Positions 1 to 5,827 of a DNA stretch of 6,050 nucleotides are shown in pieces. Numbering within the stretch: the stretch's first letter is position 1; the number at the start of each line of letters is the position of its first letter. Under the pieces are notes generated by a model that saw nothing but the letters and a program-made list of their open reading frames with translations, had not been told where the DNA came from and made no database searches. Source of the DNA: an uncultured Peptococcaceae bacterium (GTDB taxonomy: Bacteria > Bacillota > Peptococcia > Peptococcales > Peptococcaceae); contig CABVBB010000152.1 of NCBI GenBank assembly GCA_902496505.1, positions 1 to 6,050 on the forward strand. The letters are read 5' to 3'. Made by a program: the position numbers and the translations under genes.

Positions 1-1794
1 GTGGCCTTCAGCAGTCCAGTAGATGATATCGCCCGCTTTAGGGCCGCCGACGCCCAGGAGCACAGCATCTCTGTTGCGCAGAGCCAGCGCGACGACACGC
101 TTGCCGGTCTGGGGATCTTTGTAGCCATAGAGATCGGTGATGATCTGCTCTTCTAAATCATATTGATCAGCAGGATCGACGATACCGGTATCCCAGCGGC
201 CTTTGAGGTTGATATAGATGCTGGTGGCCTGCATAGCGAAGGCGCGGGTCTTCGACCAATCCACCTCATGGAGTTTTTGACCAGAAGCGTCGCGCTTCAT
301 GATGGTATAGCCCAGGTCTTCCATAACGCCGACATTGAGCCCGCTCATGTCGCCTAAGGCTGGCGGCAGATAACGGGAAGCGACCAGACCATGATCAGAG
401 CAGATGATGATGGACCAGCCTTTATCCAAGAGGTGCAGGAATTGTCCCAAATAGTAATCCGTTTGGATATAGAGGTTTTCCATAGCTTTTTCATAGAAGG
501 AGCGGGGCAGCTTATTGATGCCGCGTTCAGCGATGAAATCGATCAGCTTATGCTGCTGGAGGTCGATATTGTGATAATGGGAGAAGACAGCTTCAAAGTT
601 TTCCTCTTCGATCAAATAATTGATGCTTTGCGCCTGCCAGTCAGCGATATGATACCAGCCTTCCAGCATGATCTGTACCAATTCAGCATTGGTGCCATCC
701 AGCATGAAGCTGGGCGGTGGGAAACCGATCTTGCTGGTGATGGTCTCATAAAGAGATTTGGGCGACCAGACGCCGTCAAATTCCGTATTCATGGCAGCGG
801 AAACATAGAGCTTCAGCTGGCTGCCGTCCTCGGCGATGTCCAAAAGTTTCATATCGCGGTTGCATTTGGGATACCGCACATCCTTCTTGATGGCCTCGTC
901 GATGACTTCGCGGGTGAAGACGCCTTTTTGCAGGGTCACGATCGGTGCTGTTTCTTTCTTGGAGCGGTAAATAGCAACGCGGTCATAAATGCCGTCTTCA
1001 TTTTTTAAGGCTAGGCAGGGACGATTGATGAGGCCTTTGCTCAGCAAAATGGTGAATTCCTTGGCATCTGTCGGGGCATCTGCCCAGTTGACCGCCGGTT
1101 TTATCGGAGATTGGCAGACGTTGGTGGGCGTGCTCAGGGCCAGATTGACCTGACTTTCGGACATATCCATGATGATAGTGCGCGATTCGGAAGAAGCGTA
1201 GGTCTCGGCAATATCCAGGCCGGGCGCATTGTCAGTTTCTAGGTCAGTAATGACGCAGGGCTCGGCAACGCCGTCCATGACATCGCGGATGAAGGTCACT
1301 TCTTGGATGGCTTCGCTGGCGCCGACCATGAATTCGTTGTCCACCTGACCGCGGGCCATGTTGACTGTGCCAGGGCTGGTGCCATCAACGACGTAGAGCT
1401 TATCGCTGTCTGAGGATGGCGGCCAAGCAGCGCCCGGCCAATGCCAGACCAGCGTCTTGCGGCCGGCTTCAGCGAAGCAGTTCCAGATCTGCTCAGCTTC
1501 GCATTTGGTAGAATCCAAATTGTAGACCATGACGTCCGGTTTCTCAGTAGACTGAGCGAAAAATTCGGTGATGCCGTGGGTCATCGGGTATGCGCCAGTA
1601 CATAGCGTCGTCCACATAGGCGGGGTAACAGTAGGCTGAGCGCCTAAAAGCATCAGATCCTGGCGGCAGGCGCCGGCTTCGATATATTTTTGGACATTGG
1701 GCAGCAGGCCGGCATCGACATATTTGCGGGTCAGACGAGGGTCCATACCGTCGATACCTAAGACGAGCACCTTGTTGTTGTAAGAAGTAGGCAT
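1..1794 (-). CDS. Alkaline phosphatase superfamily phosphodiesterase / nucleotide pyrophosphatase-like protein, C-terminus missing
   Basis: Reading the complement from ATG at 1794 gives 598 codons with no stop down to position 1, so the gene leaves the window. An AAAGGA ribosome binding site lies 10 nt upstream. The superfamily metal-site pattern is visible: VLGIDGMD at residues 10-18 (Asp15), the nucleophile motif TVTPPMW with Thr57, followed by TGAYPMTHGI (66-75), then D411-x3-H415, and SDHG with Asp467/His468. In type I phosphodiesterases these residues hold two metals, usually zinc, and form a phospho-threonine intermediate. The last metal His normally lies in the C-terminal part, which is cut off here. 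There is no signal peptide or membrane segment, so the enzyme is probably cytoplasmic. About 320 residues separate the nucleophile from the second metal motif, suggesting a large inserted domain. The substrate cannot be read from sequence; sulfatase or phosphopentomutase-like activity is less likely. Divergent from a LysR gene that may control it. Confidence 0.88.
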   Translation of the reverse strand, partial: MPTSYNNKVLVLGIDGMDPRLTRKYVDAGLLPNVQKYIEAGACRQDLMLLGAQPTVTPPMWTTLCTGAYPMTHGITEFFAQSTEKPDVMVYNLDSTKCEAEQIWNCFAEAGRKTLVWHWPGAAWPPSSDSDKLYVVDGTSPGTVNMARGQVDNEFMVGASEAIQEVTFIRDVMDGVAEPCVITDLETDNAPGLDIAETYASSESRTIIMDMSESQVNLALSTPTNVCQSPIKPAVNWADAPTDAKEFTILLSKGLINRPCLALKNEDGIYDRVAIYRSKKETAPIVTLQKGVFTREVIDEAIKKDVRYPKCNRDMKLLDIAEDGSQLKLYVSAAMNTEFDGVWSPKSLYETITSKIGFPPPSFMLDGTNAELVQIMLEGWYHIADWQAQSINYLIEEENFEAVFSHYHNIDLQQHKLIDFIAERGINKLPRSFYEKAMENLYIQTDYYLGQFLHLLDKGWSIIICSDHGLVASRYLPPALGDMSGLNVGVMEDLGYTIMKRDASGQKLHEVDWSKTRAFAMQATSIYINLKGRWDTGIVDPADQYDLEEQIITDLYGYKDPQTGKRVVALALRNRDAVLLGVGGPKAGDIIYWTAEGH

Positions 1795-1844
1795 AATTGA
1801 GTCATCCTTTCTGTGCTGACAGATACATGGTAGTAAAGGAACAG

Positions 1845-1862
1845 CTCTTTTGCGCAAAAGAG
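1845..1862. promoter_or_regulatory. 18-bp perfect palindrome upstream of the phosphodiesterase gene
   Basis: The sequence CTCTTTTGCGCAAAAGAG is identical to its own reverse complement. Its left end is 50 bp upstream of the phosphodiesterase ATG. There is no T-run next to it on either strand, so it is not an intrinsic terminator. It overlaps a weak -35-like TTGCGC on the minus strand (1857 to 1852) whose best -10, TACCAT (1832 to 1827), is at a poor 19-nt spacing. A dimeric repressor or activator site is the simplest reading. In RNA it could also fold as a 7-bp stem with a GCGC loop. Confidence 0.5.
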
Positions 1863-1868
1863 GCGGAT

Positions 1869-1885
1869 CACTTAAAAAATAAGTG
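1869..1885. repeat. Spaced inverted repeat CACTTA-N5-TAAGTG
   Basis: Two perfect 6-bp arms (1869-1874 and 1880-1885) flank five A residues. A third copy of CACTTA is at 1933-1938. The site lies in the divergent spacer between the phosphodiesterase and lysR. It is an operator-like dyad with no assigned protein. Confidence 0.4.
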
Positions 1886-1897
1886 GTGTTTGATCTG

Positions 1898-1926
1898 ATT
1901 TCATCTTATCATGAAATAGTTTTCAT
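1898..1926. promoter_or_regulatory. ATTTCAT-N6-ATGAAAT dyad with a third TTTCAT half-site
   Basis: Perfect 7-bp arms lie at 1898-1904 and 1911-1917 with a 6-nt spacer. A further TTTCAT at 1921-1926 pairs with the central ATGAAA across 4 nt, giving three half-sites in alternating orientation. The first and third are 22 bp apart, close to two helical turns, so they would lie on one face of the DNA. A weak minus-strand promoter candidate (-35 TTTTTA at 1932 to 1927, -10 TAAGAT at 1908 to 1903, 18-nt spacer) overlaps the site and could serve the phosphodiesterase. The dyads are certain; the promoter and binding role are inferred. Confidence 0.42.
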
Positions 1927-1958
1927 TAAAAACACTTATTACATAAAGCGAAAGAGCT

Positions 1959-1983
1959 GATCTACAACGTCATGTTGTTGATC
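1959..1983. promoter_or_regulatory. 25-bp imperfect palindrome, candidate LysR-type operator
   Basis: The 25-bp element pairs at 10 of 12 positions around the central base 1971. GATC is at both ends and CAAC/GTTG arms lie inside. It is in the divergent spacer, roughly 75-100 bp upstream of the predicted lysR transcription start, a typical place for a LysR recognition site that serves the divergent target. I found no T-N11-A core in register with the symmetry, so linking it to the neighbouring LysR protein is inference. Confidence 0.45.
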
Positions 1984-2021
1984 GTTTGCCAAAAGATGGG
2001 CAGTTTTGTTCCGGTATTGGA

Positions 2022-2051
2022 TTGCTTATCACGACGGAAAAGTATTATAAT
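2022..2051 (+). promoter_or_regulatory. Promoter of the lysR-type gene
   Basis: A perfect TATAAT -10 box lies at 2046-2051, with TTGCTT at 2022-2027 as a weak -35 at 18-nt spacing. Transcription would start near 2058, leaving a leader of about 26 nt. The weak -35 fits a promoter that is modulated by a bound regulator. Confidence 0.65.
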
Positions 2052-2070
2052 GGTAAAAAGAGCCATAAAT

Positions 2071-2076
2071 AGGAGG
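2071..2076 (+). promoter_or_regulatory. Ribosome binding site of the lysR-type gene
   Basis: AGGAGG sits 7 nt before ATG 2084 and fixes that start. Confidence 0.85.
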
Positions 2077-2083
2077 CGATTTA

Positions 2084-2983
2084 ATGCGCATTGAAAGCTT
2101 GAAATATTTTGTGGTCACAGCAGACTGCCGCTCAATGACCCTTTCCAGTAAAGTCCTGCATGTATCGCAGCAGTGTATCAGCCGCGAGATCAAGCAATTG
2201 GAGGCGGAAATGGGACAGCAGCTTTTTTGGCGGTCCAAGGCAGGCGTTGCTCTGACTGAGGAGGGGGAGTTGGCTTATCAGGCCGCACAGCAGGTCTTGC
2301 AGCAGTTTGCTGATTTTGGCCAGCTTTTCCGAGAGGGAGAAGGGCGAAGGCTGACGATTGGGGCGTATGTTGGCTTCAAGCGGCACATTGACAGCATAAC
2401 AAGTATATTTCAAGGGGCCCATCCACAGATCAACATTGAAGAATATTATTCCAGCACAGAGCAGCTGGACGATGCGCTGGCCAGTGGGACGATCGATCTG
2501 ATGCTGCGGCAGCTGGAAAAAGAGGAACTGCTGACCTTAGAGGAGCAAAGCTTGTATACGCCGATCGTGCTGCTGGAAGAACCCGTACAAGTCTTGCTCC
2601 ATGCTGTGCCAACCAATGCGGATGTGAAAAATTTTAAGATGGACAGGCTCGATCAGTATCCGATCATGTTTTATTGTGATTCGGCTCAGGAAACGCCGCT
2701 TTATCAGCGCATTGCCCAGCGGTATTGCAGTCGATTGAATATCGTCTACAAAGGCAACAATATGGAGAAATCGCTGCATGTCTTTGAGCGTCGAAATGCT
2801 ATAGCGGTCATGACCAAGTCACTGGCAGGCATGGTGCAGGAGGGCACAGCTGTGCGGCTGGTGCCGATCGATCAGGAGATCATCGTCTGCACGGTACTTT
2901 CTGTGCGTAATGATCTGCTGGGAGATGATGAGATCGGGGATCTGATCGACATTTTCAAAGCGTTTTTCCTGCAGTTTATCTGA
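2084..2983 (+). CDS. LysR-family transcriptional regulator
   Basis: The product of 299 residues has the usual family length. The N-terminal winged helix-turn-helix covers about residues 3-62. The recognition-helix region is LHVSQQCISREIKQLEAEMG (25-44), followed by LFWRS (47-51) and LTEEGE in the wing, matching the family pattern LHVSQ-x3-S-x2-I-x2-LE. In place of the usual Ala-Ala before the first helix it has Ser-Ser (21-22). The rest (about 88-299) is the periplasmic-binding-protein-like effector domain, starting RLTIGAYVGFKRHI; it is divergent and gives no clue to the ligand. ATG 2084 is supported by an AGGAGG site. The gene is divergent from the phosphodiesterase, a classic LysR target arrangement, and convergent with metI 68 bp away. 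Control of the methionine operon is less likely because that operon has its own riboswitch and distant promoter. Confidence 0.9.
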   Translation: MRIESLKYFVVTADCRSMTLSSKVLHVSQQCISREIKQLEAEMGQQLFWRSKAGVALTEEGELAYQAAQQVLQQFADFGQLFREGEGRRLTIGAYVGFKRHIDSITSIFQGAHPQINIEEYYSSTEQLDDALASGTIDLMLRQLEKEELLTLEEQSLYTPIVLLEEPVQVLLHAVPTNADVKNFKMDRLDQYPIMFYCDSAQETPLYQRIAQRYCSRLNIVYKGNNMEKSLHVFERRNAIAVMTKSLAGMVQEGTAVRLVPIDQEIIVCTVLSVRNDLLGDDEIGDLIDIFKAFFLQFI

Positions 2984-2997
2984 AATAAAGGCAGCAC

Positions 2998-3037
2998 AAA
3001 AACAGCCAGCACAGAGCAATGTCTGTACTGGCTGTTT
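2998..3037 (-). terminator. Intrinsic terminator of the metQNI operon, shared with convergent lysR
   Basis: AAACAGCCAG (3000-3009) pairs perfectly with CTGGCTGTTT (3028-3037). Inside, after one C/A mismatch, ACAGA pairs with TCTGT around a 6-nt loop. On the minus strand the hairpin is followed by TTTTT (3002 to 2998), a proper terminator tail 15 nt after the metI stop. On the plus strand only TTT follows, so it would be a weak stop for lysR. Confidence 0.85.
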
Positions 3038-3051
3038 GCCAATGGCTGTAT

Positions 3052-3723
3052 TTACCGCCGCAGCTTGCGGGCGAGGGTGTTGCCGGCGCTTTGCAGGAGC
3101 TGGACGAGGATGAAGAGGACGATGATGGTGGCGTTCACGACGGCGAGGTCGTAGCTTTGGTAGCCGTTGCGGATGGCTAGGTGTCCTAGGCCGCCTGCGC
3201 CGACGGTGCCGGCCATGGCGGTGGCGCCGATGAGGCTCACGGCGGCGGTGGTCAGGGCCAGGATCAGGCTGGAGCGAGATTCGCGCAGGAGAACGCGGGT
3301 GATGATCTGCCAGGGGCTGGCGCCCAGGGCGATGAAGGCTTCGATGATGCCGGGCTTGATCTCCAAAATGGCGGTTTCCGTCACGCGGGCGATAAAGGGC
3401 GCGGCATAGAGGAAGAGCGGAAAGATCGCGCCTTTGACGCCGATGGTGGTGCCGACGACGTGCTTAGTCACGGGAATGACCCAAAGGATCAGGATGATGA
3501 AGGGGATGGAGCGGATAAAATTGACCAGGATATTGAGCACACGGTTGAGCAGGCTCAGGGCCTGATGCTGGCCCAAAATATTGCCGGGGCGGGTCACGAC
3601 GAGAAGAATGCCTAAAGGAACGCCGATGATGACGGAAAAGAATAGGGCAAAGGCGACCATGATCAGCGTTTCGCCGGTGGCGGGCAGGAGCAGATCGAAA
3701 ATACGGGATAATTCTTGACTCAT
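3052..3723 (-). CDS. metI: Methionine ABC transporter permease MetI
   Basis: The protein of 223 residues is about the length of known MetI proteins (about 217). It is an integral membrane subunit with about five hydrophobic segments (roughly 15-43, 62-84, 97-120, 153-175, 191-212). The ABC permease EAA loop that docks on the ATPase is at 128-150 (EAFIALGASPWQI), with Arg147 where related permeases usually have Pro. The stretch AMAGTVGAGGLGHLAIRNGYQ (169-189) is a MetI hallmark. The ATG overlaps the metN stop as ATGA, and GGAGGT lies 9 nt upstream inside metN, so the two are probably translationally coupled, fitting the MetN2MetI2 complex. It is the last gene of the operon and is followed by a terminator. 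Confidence 0.94.
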   Translation of the reverse strand: MSQELSRIFDLLLPATGETLIMVAFALFFSVIIGVPLGILLVVTRPGNILGQHQALSLLNRVLNILVNFIRSIPFIILILWVIPVTKHVVGTTIGVKGAIFPLFLYAAPFIARVTETAILEIKPGIIEAFIALGASPWQIITRVLLRESRSSLILALTTAAVSLIGATAMAGTVGAGGLGHLAIRNGYQSYDLAVVNATIIVLFILVQLLQSAGNTLARKLRR

Positions 3724-4748
3724 TGTTGTAACACCTCCGCTTTGACTTGGGCGGCGGCGATCATATCCAGAGCTTTCTGGATGTCTGACGGCTCGCCGGA
3801 GAGTTCGATGACCAATCGGCCTAAGGTCTCATCCTTGACTTGCAGGATGCTGCCAGAAAGGATATTGGGCGCTAAGGGCAGCGCCTTGGCAATCTGGGAA
3901 AGCAGCGGCATAGAAGTATTGGCGCCTACGAAGGTCAGCCGCACCACTTTGCAGTTCACATCCCGTTCGCGGATCTTATCCAGTACTGGCTGCGGCAGCT
4001 TTTCATCCAGGATGCTGCCCAAGAAATTGCGGGTGGTGGGCTGCTGCGGATCGACGAAAAGGTCCAAGGTGGTGTTTTGCTCGATGATCTCACCGTTTTC
4101 CAGGACAGCCACGCGGTCGCAGACTTTTTTGATGACGTTCATTTCATGGGTGATGAGCATGATGGTGATATGCATCTGCCGATTGATGTCCAGGAGCAGG
4201 TCTAAGATCGCTTCAGTGGTCTGCGGGTCCAATGCGGACGTCGCTTCATCACAGAGCAGGATATCCACATCATTAGCCAAAGCGCGGGCGATCGCCACGC
4301 GCTGCTTCTGCCCGCCAGAGAGCTGACTGGGAAAAGCGTTGGCTTTGTTTTCCAAGCCGACCAGAGCCAAAAGCTCCGCTACTTTCTTCTCGATCTGCGC
4401 TTTAGGTACTTTGTTCAGCTCCAAAGCCACAGCGATATTTTGGTAAACGGTGGCCGTCTCCAAGAGATTGAAATGCTGAAAGATCATGCCGATCTTCTTG
4501 CGCGCCTGACGCAGCGCAGCCCCGCGCAAAGCGGTCATGTCCTGACCATCCACCAGGATACGGCCGGAGGTCGGTGTCTCCAGCATATTCACGCAGCGGA
4601 TCAAAGAACTCTTGCCAGCGCCGCTGAAGCCAATGACGCCAAAGATCTCGCCCCGCTCCACCTGGAGATTGATATTTTTAAGCGCGTGCACGGCATGAGC
4701 GCCGCTGCCATACGATTTACACAGATCGACGATCTCGATCATGGCCAT
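3720..4748 (-). CDS. metN: Methionine ABC transporter ATP-binding protein MetN with NIL domain
   Basis: 342 residues, almost the length of E. coli MetN. From the chosen start: Walker A GFSGAGKS (40-47), Q-loop Gln91 in IFQHFNLL, signature LSGGQKQR (143-150), Walker B ILLCDEATSALDP ending with Asp167/Glu168 as the catalytic pair, and switch His201. The C-terminal part from about 265 is the NIL (ACT-like) domain, with the name-giving NIL at 295-297. In E. coli this domain binds methionine and shuts down transport when the inside pool is high, and Asn295 there is a ligand contact as I recall, so the same feedback is likely here. The start at 4748 (MAMIEI) is preferred over ATG 4766 because AAGGAGGT lies 7 nt before it, and the upstream ATG overlaps that site. 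It follows metQ by 96 nt and overlaps metI by 4 nt. Confidence 0.94.
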   Translation of the reverse strand: MAMIEIVDLCKSYGSGAHAVHALKNINLQVERGEIFGVIGFSGAGKSSLIRCVNMLETPTSGRILVDGQDMTALRGAALRQARKKIGMIFQHFNLLETATVYQNIAVALELNKVPKAQIEKKVAELLALVGLENKANAFPSQLSGGQKQRVAIARALANDVDILLCDEATSALDPQTTEAILDLLLDINRQMHITIMLITHEMNVIKKVCDRVAVLENGEIIEQNTTLDLFVDPQQPTTRNFLGSILDEKLPQPVLDKIRERDVNCKVVRLTFVGANTSMPLLSQIAKALPLAPNILSGSILQVKDETLGRLVIELSGEPSDIQKALDMIAAAQVKAEVLQQ

Positions 4749-4755
4749 AGGAAAG

Positions 4756-4763
4756 ACCTCCTT
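4756..4763 (-). promoter_or_regulatory. Ribosome binding site that decides the metN start
   Basis: AAGGAGGT on the minus strand sits 7 nt before ATG 4748. An in-frame ATG at 4766 runs directly into this motif and has no site of its own, so the six extra residues (MKEVFP) are not expected in the protein. ATG 4742 is too far in to be preferred. Confidence 0.85.
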
Positions 4764-4776
4764 CATAAGTATGTAG

Positions 4777-4794
4777 AGCAGACCGAAGCCTGCT
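4777..4794 (-). other. UUCG-capped RNA hairpin between metQ and metN
   Basis: In the transcript AGCAGGC (4794 to 4788) pairs with GUCUGCU (4783 to 4777), with one G-U pair, closed by a C(UUCG)G tetraloop, an unusually stable cap. No T-run follows, so it is not a terminator. It starts 50 nt past the metQ stop and ends 13 nt before the metN ribosome binding site. It could protect the 3' end of a processed metQ message or mark a processing point. Confidence 0.6.
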
Positions 4795-4844
4795 TGTTTT
4801 CGTGCGTGAGATAGATTTGACGATGCTTTTAGCGTTCTGGCGGT

Positions 4845-5675
4845 TTACCAAGCAGCCAGGACGGCGTCACCGGGATAGGTCTCGGCGATGAAGGCTTTGA
4901 CCTCGTCACTTTGATAGATGCTGATGAGTTTTTTGAAGTTCTCATTGTCTTTATCCGCGGTGCGGCAGGCAAAGATGTTGACCCAGGGGTTATTCTCGGT
5001 CGGTTCCACAAAGAGCGCTTCTTCGCTGGGGGTCAGGCCAGCTTCCACGACGTAATTGCTGTTGACCACTGCGGCGTCGAATTCGGAGAGGGTGCGCAGC
5101 AAAAGGCCGGCTTCCATCTCGTGGAATTTGAGGTTTTTGGGATTGTCGGTGATATTCTTCGGAGTGGCCATGACGCCGGCGTTTTCATCCAAGGTGATCA
5201 GTCCAGCAGAGGCCAGAAGCTTGAGAGCACGGGCTTCATTGGTGGTGTCATCGGGCAGTCCGATGAGCGCGCCGTCCGGCAGAGCGGTCAGATCATCTAT
5301 TTTGTCAGAGAGGATGCACATGGGAATGAGGATGTTCTCGCCGATATTGGACAGTTCATAGCCTTTTTCCTGGCAGGTGTTTTCCAAGAAAGGCGCATGC
5401 TGCATGCTGTTCATGTCCGGTTCGCCTTCATTGAGCTGTACATTGGGCTGGATGTAATCGCTGAAAACGACGATCTCGACGTCTAAGCCTTGGTCTTTGG
5501 CCAACTCTTTGACGTGGTTCATGATGATCTCGTGCGGGCCGCCGGTGACGCCGATAACGATCTTGCTGCTTTCCGCGCCGTCAGCGGCAGGGGTTTGCGC
5601 GTCCTTATTGCCGCAGCCAAAGGACAGGGCAGCGCAGAGCGCCAAGGTGATGAGTAACAATGTTTTTTTCTTCAT
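4845..5675 (-). CDS. metQ: Methionine-binding lipoprotein MetQ (NlpA family)
   Basis: 276 residues with a lipoprotein signal: a KKK head, a hydrophobic core (6-19) and Cys21 as the lipidated residue. The lipobox is SFGC, with Ser at -3 where Leu is usual (Leu17 is at -4). After a low-complexity linker the mature domain starts KIVIGVTGGPHEIIM. Family hallmarks follow: Y74-IQPN-x3-L-x2-G to NSMQHAPFLE (89-98), IGLPDDTTNEARAL (138-151) and VNSNY (204-208), then NNPWVNI. In known MetQ proteins these form the methionine site between two lobes. It captures methionine outside the membrane and hands it to MetNI. ATG 5675 has GAGGAGG 7 nt upstream. The SAM-I riboswitch in front supports methionine rather than another ligand; D-methionine or methionine derivatives may also be carried. 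Confidence 0.93.
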   Translation of the reverse strand: MKKKTLLLITLALCAALSFGCGNKDAQTPAADGAESSKIVIGVTGGPHEIIMNHVKELAKDQGLDVEIVVFSDYIQPNVQLNEGEPDMNSMQHAPFLENTCQEKGYELSNIGENILIPMCILSDKIDDLTALPDGALIGLPDDTTNEARALKLLASAGLITLDENAGVMATPKNITDNPKNLKFHEMEAGLLLRTLSEFDAAVVNSNYVVEAGLTPSEEALFVEPTENNPWVNIFACRTADKDNENFKKLISIYQSDEVKAFIAETYPGDAVLAAW

Positions 5676-5724
5676 GTGTGATCCTCCTCGAAAAATAAAT
5701 AATTGAGATACAAAAATTCCTGCG

Positions 5725-5760
5725 TGTCAAGTCTTGACAAATGATCTGGTCAATCTTGAC
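5725..5760. promoter_or_regulatory. Two tandem palindromes between the riboswitch terminator and metQ
   Basis: TGTCAAGTCTTGACA (5725-5739) is a perfect 7+1+7 palindrome. GTCAATCTTGAC (5749-5760) is a second one with 5-bp arms. Their cores differ by a single inserted G, and they start 23-24 bp apart, close to two helical turns, as tandem operators often do. The left arm of the first gives TTGACA on the minus strand (5730 to 5725), a perfect -35 box, but the hexamer at 17-nt spacing, CTCAAT (5707 to 5702), is a poor -10. The loops are too short for strong RNA hairpins, so DNA binding by a dimeric protein is the better reading. Confidence 0.5.
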
Positions 5761-5768
5761 TGAACAAC

Positions 5769-5808
5769 AAAAAAACCCGCTTTTGCCTTGGCCTGACAAA
5801 AGTGGGTT
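5769..5808 (-). terminator. Riboswitch-controlled intrinsic terminator before metQ
   Basis: AACCCACTTTTG (5808 to 5797) pairs with CAAAAGCGGGTT (5785 to 5774) with one A/C mismatch, and the stem may extend inward by a T-G and a C-G pair. A run of seven T residues (5775 to 5769) follows. It lies 16 nt beyond P1 of the SAM aptamer.
The alternative antiterminator uses AAGAGUGG (5832 to 5825), which includes most of P1's 3' strand, pairing with CCACUUUU (5805 to 5798). CUGAC (5841 to 5837) pairing with GUCAG (5797 to 5793) extends it. P1 and terminator are therefore jointly exclusive with the antiterminator. Confidence 0.93.
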
Positions 5809-5827
5809 CAGAAAGACGCTGTCACCA

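Noticed and set aside
163..357. Short plus-strand open frame
   Set aside because: Antisense shadow of the phosphodiesterase gene.
391..1008. Plus-strand open frame of 205 codons
   Set aside because: It is antisense to the phosphodiesterase, whose metal motifs and uninterrupted 598 codons show the minus strand is the coding one. No ribosome binding site or recognisable domain.
1869..1885. CACTTA hairpin as an intrinsic terminator
   Set aside because: The A-run lies in the loop, not after the stem, and the stem is only 6 bp with little GC.
2029..2779. Minus-strand open frames opposite lysR
   Set aside because: They lie across the LysR coding region or its promoter and show no known motif; the plus-strand LysR assignment is clear.
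3715..4326. Plus-strand open frame of 203 codons opposite metN
   Set aside because: Composition artefact antisense to the ATPase domain; metN carries every expected ABC motif.
4749..4766. Six-residue longer metN start at ATG 4766
   Set aside because: That ATG overlaps the ribosome binding site AAGGAGGT, which is properly spaced for ATG 4748.
4911..5486. Plus-strand open frame of 191 codons opposite metQ
   Set aside because: Antisense to metQ, whose family motifs are intact.
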